58,294 nucleotides of DNA from Naegleria lovaniensis (lineage: Eukaryota; Heterolobosea; Eutetramitea; Acrasida; Naegleriidae). This document shows positions 22,471-32,393 of this stretch, in pieces (positions within the stretch are counted from its first letter, which is position 1; the number at the start of each line of letters is the position of its first letter). The notes beneath the pieces are model-generated. The model had not been told where the DNA came from, did not search any database, and saw only the letters and a list, made by a program, of their open reading frames with translations. Location of the stretch: positions 1 through 58,294 of the forward strand of contig NW_025407893.1 in assembly GCF_003324165.1 (NCBI RefSeq), read 5' to 3'. The position numbers were made by a program, and so were the translations under genes.

Positions 22471-24255
22471 ATGAATCATCCTTCCACATTGTGTCCCTCT
22501 CAATATTATTATTTAAAACCCATCACTGAAATTATAACATGTTCACTCTCAACATCATCCTTCCATTCCATTCAATCCATTCCATATCCAATCACTAAAT
22601 CCTCTCAAACTCTTTATTATTCTCTTCAAAGTTTATCCATTCTTGATTGTTCACATAATTCAATTTTAAATAATTTATTAGAAAATAATCAAATTAATAT
22701 TAAATTATTTATTAAATTATTATTAGAGGATGAAGAATCAAAATATCATGGAGATGATAATTATTTAGTTTATCATTTAAATGGAATGCAATTTGAAATA
22801 CAACAATATTTTACATCAAGTATTGAATTCATCTTGGAAATTTTTGAAATGAATGATCCTAACATTTCACAAATGGTGATGAATCATTGTAAAGATATTA
22901 AATTATATTGCAGTGCTCTATCATGCATCAGTTCACCAATGATTGAGAGAAATGAATCAACTCTTGCCAAATTTAATGACACTCATTGTTCACAAAATAG
23001 TCTATTCGTTCATCATCATTCAATACATTCTGCTTCTAACATGACTCCATCGAATCCATTGATTCATTCTTACAGGACGACTCATTCTAATGATCCATTC
23101 TCTACCACAGCCACAGCCACTACCACTACTGTTGTTGATTCATCATTTATCTCTCCAACAATTAATATTGATAAATACATGAAACAACGACACAAATTAT
23201 TTTCTAAATTTGATCAAGGTATAAAATTAGATACCACTTCATGGTATGAAGTTACACCAGAGAGTATTGCAAAATATATTGCAGAGAAAATTAATTCTTT
23301 GGGTTTCAAAGTGAGTAAGGATGATGATGATTCACTCCACAACAACCATCATGAATGGATGAATGATCCATCCATTCCTCAATCCATTCCTCAAACCATT
23401 CCTCAAACCATTCCTCAAACAAGAACAACATCCATGACTCTATCCAATCCTCAAATAATAACAACACCATCAACAACACCTCAAATAATAGTAACACCAT
23501 CAACAACAACAACAACACGTCCTCTCAACACCAAGATTATTGTCATTGATGCATTTACAGGATGTGGTGGTAACATGATACAATTTCTATTACAACCAAA
23601 TATAGATCTAGTCATTGGATGTGATATTTCTGATACTAAATTAGAATATTGTAAACATAATATCAAAGTGTATGGATGCAATGAAAGTAAAATGAAATTA
23701 ATTCATGGAGATTATATGGAACATGTTCGAAAAGGAACCTTTTCCAAAATAATTCAAGAATATTTAATAGAAGAGAAGAACAAGTTACAAAATCTCATCC
23801 AAGAAGAATGTGAAATGATCCATCATCAAGTAGAATATAAAGTCATTGCATTCTTAGCACCACCTTATGGCACCATGAATTATCTCTCTAATATTTATAA
23901 TTTAAAAACTGATTTATTAATTAATAATAATACTCATAATGGTATTGATATCTATAGATATACTAGAGATTATTTAACAACAAGTATTATTTATTTATTA
24001 CCAAAGAATGTGAATATTTATCAAGTGAGTTATCAAATGGAAAGGAGTGGTTCAAATAGAAGTGGTAGTAATAGTAGTAATAGTGGTAATAGCAGTAATA
24101 GTAATAATAATAATACCATTATCAATGATCATAGTACCACTACCGATCAAGAATCATCTAAATATCTAGATTTTGAATATATTTACATGGATGATGTTTA
24201 TTTAAAATTAATATTCATGTACACGAGTGAATTTATTGAGCAGCAAATAGAATGA
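22471..24255 (+). CDS. TGS1-type trimethylguanosine synthase
   Basis: Single exon, 594 residues from the first in-frame ATG. The N-terminal ~250 residues are divergent. WYEVTPESIAKYIAEKI (about 258-274) matches the segment before the TGS1 catalytic domain. The Rossmann methyltransferase core has VIDAFTGCGGN (motif I, AdoMet), VIGCDISDTKLEYCKHN (acidic ribose-binding Asp), HGDYMEH, and AFLAPPYGTMNYL at the catalytic position where most TGS1 proteins have SPPWGG. TGS1 adds two methyl groups to the m7G cap of snRNA and snoRNA. The Trp that normally stacks on m7G is Tyr here, and two Asn/Ser/Pro-Gln repeats are inserted. A U6 gene lies 1.6 kb away, though U6 itself is not a TGS1 substrate. Confidence 0.85.
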   Translation: MNHPSTLCPSQYYYLKPITEIITCSLSTSSFHSIQSIPYPITKSSQTLYYSLQSLSILDCSHNSILNNLLENNQINIKLFIKLLLEDEESKYHGDDNYLVYHLNGMQFEIQQYFTSSIEFILEIFEMNDPNISQMVMNHCKDIKLYCSALSCISSPMIERNESTLAKFNDTHCSQNSLFVHHHSIHSASNMTPSNPLIHSYRTTHSNDPFSTTATATTTTVVDSSFISPTINIDKYMKQRHKLFSKFDQGIKLDTTSWYEVTPESIAKYIAEKINSLGFKVSKDDDDSLHNNHHEWMNDPSIPQSIPQTIPQTIPQTRTTSMTLSNPQIITTPSTTPQIIVTPSTTTTTRPLNTKIIVIDAFTGCGGNMIQFLLQPNIDLVIGCDISDTKLEYCKHNIKVYGCNESKMKLIHGDYMEHVRKGTFSKIIQEYLIEEKNKLQNLIQEECEMIHHQVEYKVIAFLAPPYGTMNYLSNIYNLKTDLLINNNTHNGIDIYRYTRDYLTTSIIYLLPKNVNIYQVSYQMERSGSNRSGSNSSNSGNSSNSNNNNTIINDHSTTTDQESSKYLDFEYIYMDDVYLKLIFMYTSEFIEQQIE

Positions 24256-24509
24256 AATATTATCGATCGTCTTGACTCGGCCATGAATGAAGTGAATGGT
24301 GTTACAAACTCTCAATGTGTTTGTATCCATTGCACTCTATCCACTTTAATTGTATCATGGAAACCCTACCATAGGTTGGTAAGTTTGAACTACGCTCGAT
24401 CGAATTTTGGTCGAGTGCAATTTCAATGAGCCATTCATGATGTATTGAATCAAATTGTAAAGAATTGAGACACTTGGTCTTTTAAACCTTGTTCGATGGT
24501 AATAAAAAA

Positions 24510-25727
24510 ATGGTTCGACACTACTTGTATCGATATTTGAGCCTTCCTCATTCCATGATGACCAATGACTCTTCGGATCATCATCATGATGACCAGTGTA
24601 GTCATTCCGAATTATTATCTCAACAATTACAACATTTAAAGATATTTCCATCACTCGAATCGTCGTCGTCGTCATCATCATCATCATTTCCACCATTCGA
24701 ACCATCATTGACACAACCAACATTCTCAGACCACCACCACCCCCATCTCCTCCACCACATCCACATTTCAACACTCATTCAAACAAGTTCCAACAAGTAT
24801 CTATTAATCAATGTTGGAGAAGGTACTCAACACATTTTATTGAAACACAAATTACCACCCAATCGAATTGAAGTCATTATCATTACACAAATGAAAAATA
24901 CTCATGTGAATGGATTGTGTGGATTATTATCTTATATTTTAATGAAAAAGACTAAATCTGATGATCAACATCGAAGTATTCCATTTCTCACTGTGATTGG
25001 ACCCACTGGTTTAATTCATTATATTAAAACCATGTTTAGAATTACTCAAACCTTTTATGAAAAGATTCCAATGATATTTATTGAAATTGATCAACATGGA
25101 AATAGACAATTCTTTGAAACGAGTCAACTCAAAGATAAAACTCTCTTTATTGAACCTCATTTACAACATAAGGAAAACAAATTAATTGAGAATTCTATTT
25201 TGAAATATCCAATTAATAACAAGATTCATTTATATTTATTTGTAAATCCAACAACAATGGTATGGAATAATAATAGAGCACAGTCATCTGAAAAGACAGT
25301 ATTGAATATATGCATACGGGAAGTGAATTCAAGTGGATTTGATAAACAAAAACTAGCTCACTATGGAATTTCTAATATTAAAATTAAGGATTTGAATGAA
25401 AATGGGTCGGTAGAATTGGAAGATGGAAGAGTTATTACTATGGACATGGTTGCAACCCATGGAATGGTAACCAAACAATTGGTGTACACAACCATACCAA
25501 TGAACACTAATGTGTCTTGTATACAAAACCATGACAAGAATACAAGTGATCAAGACAAGTCACCTACTTGTTTCAATCCACCACAAACCAGCAAAACGAA
25601 CATTTGTTTTATTGAGGCACCAAATGATCAAGTTGTGGACACCACAGACTCACCCCATGTATATCCTTTACAGTACTATTTAGCTGTAACAGATATTGAC
25701 ACATACGAACACAAGATTAGCTTTTGA
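24510..25727 (+). CDS. tRNase Z long-form N-terminal half, metal-binding motif absent
   Basis: Single exon, 405 residues, ATG preceded by AATAAAAAA. Residues ~90-150 read LLINVGEGTQHILLKHKLPP...ITQMKNTHVNGLCGLL, which lines up with the N-terminal pseudo-domain of ELAC2-like tRNase Z (NCGEGVQRL...TRMHW...GLSGM). The catalytic signature THLHGDH is absent. Further matches are LEDGRVITM and ICFIEAPNDQVVD near the C-terminus. In ordinary long tRNase Z this half carries the flexible arm and is followed by a second lactamase domain that cuts the tRNA 3' trailer. Here the frame stops and is followed by the U6 gene, so the catalytic half is missing. It could pair with a separate short tRNase Z or be a decayed gene; the frame is intact, which favours function. 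Confidence 0.7.
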   Translation: MVRHYLYRYLSLPHSMMTNDSSDHHHDDQCSHSELLSQQLQHLKIFPSLESSSSSSSSSFPPFEPSLTQPTFSDHHHPHLLHHIHISTLIQTSSNKYLLINVGEGTQHILLKHKLPPNRIEVIIITQMKNTHVNGLCGLLSYILMKKTKSDDQHRSIPFLTVIGPTGLIHYIKTMFRITQTFYEKIPMIFIEIDQHGNRQFFETSQLKDKTLFIEPHLQHKENKLIENSILKYPINNKIHLYLFVNPTTMVWNNNRAQSSEKTVLNICIREVNSSGFDKQKLAHYGISNIKIKDLNENGSVELEDGRVITMDMVATHGMVTKQLVYTTIPMNTNVSCIQNHDKNTSDQDKSPTCFNPPQTSKTNICFIEAPNDQVVDTTDSPHVYPLQYYLAVTDIDTYEHKISF

Positions 25728-25844
25728 GGAGCATGGTGCATCTTCTTCAACCCTTTCATAAACTAATATTTATACAAACCATAATGTGCAATTTTTTTTT
25801 CAAATTTTCTTTTGACAACACCCAACACCATTAACCATTACTAA

Positions 25845-25953
25845 GTCTCCTCGAGAGACGCTATATCAAAATTGGCAACGATACAGAGAAGATTAGCATT
25901 CTCCCTGGACTAAGGATGACACAACTGATCGAGAAAGTATCCCTACTTTTTTT
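25845..25953 (+). ncRNA. U6 spliceosomal snRNA
   Basis: The 5' stem-loop GTCTC-CTCGA-GAGAC begins at 25845. It is followed by a U6-like linker (ATATCAAAATTGGCAACG), the ACAGAGA box at 25883-25889 that pairs with the 5' splice site, and the AGC triad at 25895-25897 that pairs with U2. The internal stem-loop CCCTGGACTAAGGATGACAC comes next, and the gene ends in T7. The central 40 nt are nearly identical to human U6. Pol III transcription is inferred from the family and terminator; no clear TATA box stands at -25 to -30. Exact 3' end uncertain by a few bases. Confidence 0.95.
25947..25953 (+). terminator. Pol III T-run terminator of U6
   Basis: Seven T residues directly follow the U6 3' tail, the standard RNA polymerase III stop. 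Confidence 0.85.
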
Positions 25954-26099
25954 ACAACTTTTGCGCAGTCTTATCATTTGCAACCTTAAAATCATGGCAA
26001 TTAGTTAAAAAGTAGTGCTGCTTCTGAGTCAACCTTGTTTTCGATACAAAACACTTTGGTTCTTTTCAGAACATTCAATGTTTGGCAGGATTAAAATGA

Positions 26100-26547
26100 T
26101 TATTTTGAGCATTGTTGAGTCACATCATTATTGACACAATTATTGATAGCTGTTGCGATGGTAATAATTTTGTAATTGCTGCTACTATCTTTCATCCAAG
26201 GTTTGGAGCCAACCAAATCTATGACGGTTAAATAATGACGAATTCTGAAAGAATTTTGTCTTTTGAGGGTTTTGGTTTGAACGGTTCTCGTTTGAAAGTG
26301 GCATGATGCAAATTCAACCTGTTCTCCTTGAAGGATCTCATCTTTTTTGATCAAAAAATTTTTAGACACAATTTTTGTCGTTGCCCAATCTTTCAAAATA
26401 GAACATACCAACCCAAAACATTGATGGCAATCGGAGTAAGGGAATCCAATGTCTTTTTGGATTAGTAGCCCTAATACAAGAAACAATAAAGCTTAAACTT
26501 GGTGTTTCCAGGTCCATACAAACGTTCAACTTTTCTAAATCAAACAT
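26100..26547 (-). CDS. hypothetical protein, possibly two exons
   Basis: A 123-codon frame ending at a TAA at 26100 has no ATG where it opens. It can be joined in frame to an upstream ATG at 26547 by a 49 nt intron (26519-26471; donor GTATGG, pyrimidine-rich tract, acceptor TATTAG), giving 132 residues starting MFDLEKLNV. The protein has one CxxC (DCHQC) and basic patches but no recognised domain. Amino-acid composition looks protein-like, without the low complexity common in the neighbours. It lies in a gene-poor island next to U6 and could be a chance frame or a remnant. Confidence 0.3.
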
Positions 26548-28097
26548 ATCTTCAGTGATTCATAGAGGAACAATATGCTTCAGCGTGCAATCTTCATTTT
26601 CTTCAAATATGACTTGCGATGAAGACATGAGTATTATGTTTATCATTGTTTGACAATACCCAGCGAAAAGCATAGAACGCAAAGATGTTTAAGAATTCGT
26701 AAACAATGTTAATGATGCTTAACTACGTGTTTCATCATCTTTGCCCAGGTAAGATTACTATTATCTAGGGCATGTCATTCTTCAGTTGTTTTACATAGTA
26801 ATGTATTATTAAAGTTAAAATAAATTAAAAGGATGGATTCAATAAATACCTCTCGATAAATAGCCTAAATTGCATGTAACGAGTGTATGTAAGTAACAGA
26901 AAATTGATGTGTTATATCCTGCTAATATCCAGAATATCGTAATTATGATATTATTATACAATACTTGTTAACAACGAATTGGAACCAGCATTCTTGGACG
27001 CTTTATCTGTAACATAACGTGGACTGGTTTTAATTTGATTATACAATACCGGGATGAATATAGATCATTTATATGTTAGTAGTGCTTCAATCAAATCATC
27101 AACACATTGTTAATTTGAAACCAAATCAAGAATATTCAAGTCTACTTCACCACAAGTGATCATAAAATAGTTTAGCACAATACCAATTTGTTAAACAAGA
27201 AATTGATACAAACCATGTTCCTTGAAAAACATCGCAATAATGAGACGAACACATCGTTGAGCGAATCAACGACGGATGAAATGTAAAAAAGAAGTTGGAA
27301 AATCCATCAATGATAAGGCCAAAGCCAATCGCAGTCACAAAATTGTAAAAGGAAATAACTGAGCAAATCAATGATAAATAAGGCCAGTTAATACAACAAA
27401 GTGTTGTGAATTCTAAACATAATGGGAAGGGAGGGTGTTGTTGCGGTGCCAGACTGCCTTTCTTTTCAGAACAATTCAATTTTTCTCTCAACCATGCTAG
27501 GTCTTTAATAATAATAATTTGATTAATGGAATGTTATTGAGCCTTCCAATCAAGTGAGAAAAGATTTACTCTTTCTTGGTTTTTGTCCTCATTTTCAGCA
27601 TTCTTGTCTTGATTTTCACAACATTCTTCTTTCCGACTTGATTCAAAACACTTGTTGAAAAGTTTTTCAAACAATTGTGAAGTTTGGTGCACAAGAGAAA
27701 GCATGGAAAAGCTTGTTCTTTAGGAGGCCGTATCCACCAGCCCAATATTGTCAAAACAGGTTAAATAGTAATTCGAGGTTTAAATGAACAGATCTTTCAA
27801 AGGCAAATACAAGCTGAATAGTCAAACCGTAATAACCACATCATAAGAACATAAGCAATACCTCTTTATGTGATGAAAGTGAGGGTGTTTCATGTCCAGC
27901 CTTGCAAATAAAATTCGTTGGCACAAAGGGATAACATAAAAAAATGCAACAACCCTTCTTCAATTCTGCTCCACCAGTAAATACAGGTACGTTACATTCT
28001 TCTGATTGGTTCGGACCATGATCAGCAACAACAACACTAAACAGTGAATGACAATGCAAACAAACGAACATTGAGTACATTCCTTCAACAACATACC
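26548..28097. other. 1.5 kb gene-poor island with broken minus-strand fragments
   Basis: No convincing complete gene on either strand. Several minus-strand fragments in different frames look protein-like: around 28045-27965 (VVVADHGPNQSEECNVPV), 27930-27890 (AGHETPSLSSHKE), 27750-27690 (GYGLLKNKLFHAFSC), 27660-27590 (acidic, Lys/Glu-rich) and 27490-27430 (DLAWLREKLNCSEKKG). They may be exons of a decayed gene. Short AT-rich direct repeats occur (TTATACAATAC near 26953 and 27041; AATCAATGATAA near 27305 and 27367). Confidence 0.4.
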
Positions 28098-30060
28098 ATG
28101 TCATCTACTCACCCCGTGATGGCGACCAACAATCCCTACCTCCAACAACAAAAGTAAGTGTTTTTCAAAGTAGTAGATGATTAAAAAACTTTAAATCTCT
28201 TTGATTCATCCAATGAATGATCATAACAATTCCATCATTAAATTCCAACAACAACATCATTTAATTCCCATAACAACATCACGATGAAATTCCATCATCA
28301 ATTCCATCATTAAATTCCAATAACAACATTACGATGAACAACCAAATTCCAATAATACAACAACAACAACAATACTCACTCCCAACAAAAAACACCCAAC
28401 AAAAAACACCCAAAAACAACCCACCCAAAACAACACCAACTCACTCCCAAAACAACACTTTAGAAAATCTAAAATTGATTACATTCAATTACCTGAAAAA
28501 GTCAAAGATACCATCTCGGAAAGTGAAATTTATTCCATTCTTTTAAATTATGAACATCGATTGGATGTCTTACTCTCTGAAAAGAAACAACATATGCGTC
28601 AATTATTATTAAATAATGAAACATCAAGTGAAACATTACGAATCTATGTCACACATCAACGAAAACAAATCTCAAAAACAGAAGAAGAATGGAGATTTGG
28701 AATTCAAGGTGGTATTGTTAGAACAAGTAGTAATATGGCTACCATTGAACACTACAAATTTACAAATTTCTTAAAATCAATGATTATTGAATTAGATAGA
28801 AGTGTATTTTCAGGAGGTGAAGATTTTATTGAATGGAATTCATTACCTTCTCAACCTATGAAGGATGGATTTACATTTACTCGTCGAGTGAATCTTTCTA
28901 AATTATATGAATTATATCCTCAAAATGTCTATCCATTGAAATTATTATTTCATTTCAAACAAGATCCTCCTCTCTATGAGATTTCAAATGTGTATTTGAA
29001 GAGATTGATTCATTCCACTGAAGAATATAGTCGAAGAGCAAGTGGTCAGGGTCAGAGTGGTGGTCATTCTTTGGATTCATTGGGTACTGGTTCCGGTGTG
29101 GGTACTACCATGGGTGGTACTGGTTCTATGGGTTCTATGGGTACTACCATGGGTGGTACTGGTTCTATGGGTTCTATGGGTAGTACTGGTATGGACCATC
29201 ATGATGAAGAAACCTTTACATTGAATCAAATTCTATCCATGATTTGGGAATATATTACCAAGAATCGTTTGTATGATAGTGAAGACAAATCCTTGATTCG
29301 ATGTGATGAATTGTTGACTCTTATTCAAGCATCAAGTGTGGGTACGGGTACTACTATGGGTTCTACTACGACTACTGGTATTACTGGTTCTACTATGGGT
29401 ACTGGTTCTACGACTACTGGTATTACTGGTTCTACTACTACTACTACAACTACTACAACTACTACAACTACAACAGATCAAGAAAGTTCCAACTCTTCCA
29501 ATCATGTTGTTCTCTCCTATACAGAAATTCTCAAAAAAGTCAAATCTCTTCTCACCATTCCCATCCACTCGACCGTAGCAGAGATTATTCATCCCATTCC
29601 ATTCTCACCAACCAATGATGCAAACTTGCAACAACCATTCACAGCAGCAGGAACACTCTCTCAACAGCATTCTTCATTCAATGGTGCATCTAAAAAAGAC
29701 GTTCCTGTTCAAGTGAATACTCCTCATCAGGCTAAAACCAATGCTTCGATTGAAAAGATTTTAAATGATGAACCCAATGAAGAAATTGAAAATATTAATA
29801 AGAATATTCAAAATGTCATTCAAGACATTAAACAACGATCTGAAAAGATGAAATTTATGAAGAAATTTGCAGAAGATCCAGTGAATACTCTTCATGCATT
29901 GATTGATTCCCAAACTAGAGATTTACTTGTATTGCACAAGAAACAGAGTGTTGAAGAAGCTAGAAAATCATCATTTTACAAACCAAGTGATTGGATTCAC
30001 ACAGCATTATTTAAATATTTGAAATCCAATGAAAAGAAGTTTTCAATGACCAATAAATAA
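28098..30060 (+). CDS. SMARCD/BAF60-type SWI/SNF subunit
   Basis: Two exons: 28098-28153 and 28464-30060; intron 310 nt (donor GTAAGT, acceptor CTTTAG), phase 2; 550 residues. The short first exon was inferred because the long frame has no ATG. From the splice the sequence runs KSKIDYIQLPEKVKDTISES, the position of the [20 protein letters not shown] block of human SMARCD. TLRIYVTHQRK and FLKSMIIELDRSVFSGG (~130) match the conserved pre-SWIB region. ILSMIWEYITKNRLYDSEDK is SWIB helix 1-2, and the C-terminal helix ends with MKKFAEDPVNTLHALIDSQ. SMARCD subunits link transcription factors to the chromatin remodelling complex. Gly-Ser-Met and poly-Thr insertions (29040-29190, 29335-29475) split the SWIB domain surroundings. 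Confidence 0.88.
28154..28463 (+). other. intron 1 of the SMARCD gene
   Basis: Bounded by GTAAGT and TTTAG. Its middle is built from repeated AATTCCA(T/A)CAT and AACAACA units. There is no AG between about 28190 and the acceptor, as expected upstream of a real acceptor, and the 3' part is C/A-rich. Confidence 0.7.
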
Positions 30061-30215
30061 GAAGGAAGTATTTTTGTAACTGCCTTTTTGTTGGTTTCCA
30101 TGAACCATTATTTTTCAGTAGGACAACCAACTCTCGAAATCTCAGTGCCGATAATTCGCAGATTAACAACATTTTAAAAAAAATTGATCAAAACCATCAC
30201 GACTCAATCACAAAG

Positions 30216-30428
30216 ATGGTGGTGAATACGGAACAAATTCGACAATTGAAACAACAAATAGAAATGTTGACTGAGGAACAACAACGTATTACTTTTGAAA
30301 ATCGAGAACTTCAGGTCCAGTGTCAAATGTGTGAAGAAGAAATTACTCATCTCCAAGCCAATCTCAGAGAGCTTGAGAGTAAAAAATCGTTATTGAAAAG
30401 AGAACTTTCCGAATTGAGAAAAGTGTAG
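30216..30428 (+). CDS. small coiled-coil protein
   Basis: 70 residues forming one continuous heptad pattern (IRQLKQQIEMLTEEQQ..., ELQVQCQMCEEEITHLQ, LRELESKKSLLKRELSELR). The same frame is open upstream to about 30120, where TTTTTCAG could be a splice acceptor. The true protein may therefore be ~35 residues longer with an exon I could not find; the added part (NNILKKIDQNHHDS) also fits a helix. A subunit of a larger complex is plausible but no family was recognised. It is convergent with the transporter downstream. Confidence 0.5.
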   Translation: MVVNTEQIRQLKQQIEMLTEEQQRITFENRELQVQCQMCEEEITHLQANLRELESKKSLLKRELSELRKV

Positions 30429-30528
30429 AGTGGTGGGAATGAATATCCATCCCGATCGGGAATATCTCACACATTTGATGTACATACAATGTGTAATTAC
30501 CAATACGTAAATGAACATGTCAAACAAA

Positions 30529-32277
30529 TCAGTTTTTTTCAACTTGACGTTTTCTTCGTCGTTCTCCAATTCCATACAATACCAACCCAATAAATAACAC
30601 CACAATACTCACAATATGATAGGGTGTAATGGATGATTGTTCAGGAATAATAAATTTCATAAATGGTAATGCAAAAACTAGTGTACAAAAAGGAAATGCA
30701 AATGCATTAGCAAAGAACGTAATATCAGCATTGATATATTGCACACATAATAATCTCAATTGTAACCAAATATAACTGAAAATATTGAATACGACAATGG
30801 TGATCCATCCTTGTCTTTCTCCAAATAAAACATTGTTAAATGCCATATTCATATCATGAATAAATGAATTCAATGATTCGTATTGAGTAATAAAGAAATA
30901 ATAGAGAGGAAACATGATGAGAGTATTTAAAATCAATTCATAAATTCTTTCGTAGAATCCAAGTGTATAGACATTGAGTGGAACATGACTCTCCATAGGT
31001 ATATGTGAATTTTCATTGACCATTCTCTTCAAATTTGAATTTTCATTGACCATTCTCTTCAAACTTGAATTTTCATTGACCATTCTCTTCAAACTTGAAT
31101 TTACAACATTCTTCCTAGTTGATCGATGTTTCTTGATGGCTCTCTTTAAAATATACATTTCATACATTCTTTGTCCAACACTAAAGAAACAGCTCACGAC
31201 AAAAATACACGCATAGAAGAGTGATGATGATCCTCCCTCTATTGTAGATTCTCTCAATGATACTAAATAAGGTAATATCACGACAATAAATATTCCGAAT
31301 AAAATACATACAACTCCACACCATTGTAATGTATTATATTTCTCTTTAAATATTAACAATGTACACAGTACTGATAATGGTATATTCATTTGTGCTAATA
31401 ATACCATTAATGTTCCACTATTCTTTCCCATTCCATTGGATCCAATAATTTGAAATAAAGTTTCAAAAATATTACAAATGGAAATATTTAAATAATGAAT
31501 AGAATAGAGAGAATGATGGTTGGGAATTGGAGAATTACAAGTTTCAGTAGGTTTAATAGAACTAGTTTCATGAATACTTGAATGAATATTTGAACTCGTT
31601 TCATGAATACTTGAATGAATATTTGAATTCGTTTCATGAATACTTGAATGAATATTTGAATTCGTTTCATGAATACTTGAATGAATAGGTCTAGTTTCAT
31701 GAATATTTGAATCATGAATATTTGAATGAATACTTGAACTTGTGACTACATTGATACTTGAATTCGTTTCATGAATCATCATTAATTTCTTATTTTTCAT
31801 GGGATAATAAATTTCAGAATAGATATAATGTCCAATAAAAAACAAGACACAAGTAATGATATAATTCAATTCAGAGGCTAGAAAAGGATATTGAAATAAT
31901 AAATTCAATGATTTTTTAAAATATAACGTAGAAAGTACATCAAACACAATGAAACTAGCAAGTAATAGAAATGATGTGAAATAAAAGAGGAAGGTTTTTT
32001 TGTAATCTTGAGATAAACACGAGTGATGTATGAGTTTCAATAATCGAGTCAGTAGTAGTGAGAAGGAAATAGGTGAGTGAGATGAATTCATTTCATTCGA
32101 ACGATTCACATGTTGGTAATATTGAGTATCATTGTGACCATGGTAGTCTTGATCAATGATCTCAACATGATGATTTAACAATGGAGAGTGTTCCGATGAT
32201 GGTGGTGGTGGTGGTGTGTGATGGTGGTGGTAGTGGTGGTCATGAGAAGAGAATGGTTGAATTTTTGAATCAAGCAT
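30529..32277 (-). CDS. CRT-like drug/metabolite transporter
   Basis: Single exon, 582 residues, ATG preceded by an A7 run. A ~90-residue His/Pro-rich cytosolic N-terminus is followed by about ten hydrophobic helices in two halves. The segment LLAQMNIPLSVLCTLLIFKEKYNTLQW is in the position of the helix 3-4 hairpin of DMT-superfamily carriers and resembles the chloroquine-resistance-transporter-like (CRT/CLT) group, as does the final FANAFAFPFCTLVFALPF...VLFIGLVLYG. Such proteins move amino acids, peptides or thiols across vacuolar, lysosomal or plastid membranes. Two hydrophilic loops carry tandem coding repeats (IHETNSNIHSS about four times; LKRMVNENS three times). The SLC35F group is the main alternative. 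Confidence 0.65.
   Translation of the reverse strand: MLDSKIQPFSSHDHHYHHHHTPPPPPSSEHSPLLNHHVEIIDQDYHGHNDTQYYQHVNRSNEMNSSHSPISFSLLLTRLLKLIHHSCLSQDYKKTFLFYFTSFLLLASFIVFDVLSTLYFKKSLNLLFQYPFLASELNYIITCVLFFIGHYIYSEIYYPMKNKKLMMIHETNSSINVVTSSSIHSNIHDSNIHETRPIHSSIHETNSNIHSSIHETNSNIHSSIHETSSNIHSSIHETSSIKPTETCNSPIPNHHSLYSIHYLNISICNIFETLFQIIGSNGMGKNSGTLMVLLAQMNIPLSVLCTLLIFKEKYNTLQWCGVVCILFGIFIVVILPYLVSLRESTIEGGSSSLFYACIFVVSCFFSVGQRMYEMYILKRAIKKHRSTRKNVVNSSLKRMVNENSSLKRMVNENSNLKRMVNENSHIPMESHVPLNVYTLGFYERIYELILNTLIMFPLYYFFITQYESLNSFIHDMNMAFNNVLFGERQGWITIVVFNIFSYIWLQLRLLCVQYINADITFFANAFAFPFCTLVFALPFMKFIIPEQSSITPYHIVSIVVLFIGLVLYGIGERRRKRQVEKN
31008..31102. repeat. 30-bp coding tandem repeat, 3 copies
   Basis: Three nearly identical 30 bp units (TTTTCATTGACCATTCTCTT core) encode LKRMVNENS-type repeats in a cytosolic loop of the transporter. 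The unit length is a multiple of three, so the frame is kept. Confidence 0.85.
31561..31692. repeat. 33-bp coding tandem repeat, 4 copies
   Basis: Four 33 bp units (core GTTTCATGAATACTTGAATG) encode the IHETNSNIHSS repeats between the second and third membrane helices. Units differ by one or two bases, suggesting recent duplication. Confidence 0.85.
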
Positions 32278-32393
32278 TTTTTTAATTTAAATGTTCACAT
32301 CACAATAACACATAATAATAACACACACCAATAGTGATGTTGTTGTTGTATTTCTCAATCTCTCTCTCATTCACACCAAATGATCGATCTGAA

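Noticed and set aside
27147-27491. Minus-strand Cys/Phe-rich ORF of 114 residues
   Set aside because: Composition is that of random AT-rich DNA with no domain or start context.
27841-28104. Minus-strand ORF as a complete gene
   Set aside because: Its ATG falls inside the first SMARCD exon on the other strand and only an internal part looks protein-like; kept as a possible remnant only.
31561-31692. CRISPR-like array
   Set aside because: Units are directly adjacent without unique spacers, are in frame within a transporter gene, and this is eukaryotic DNA.
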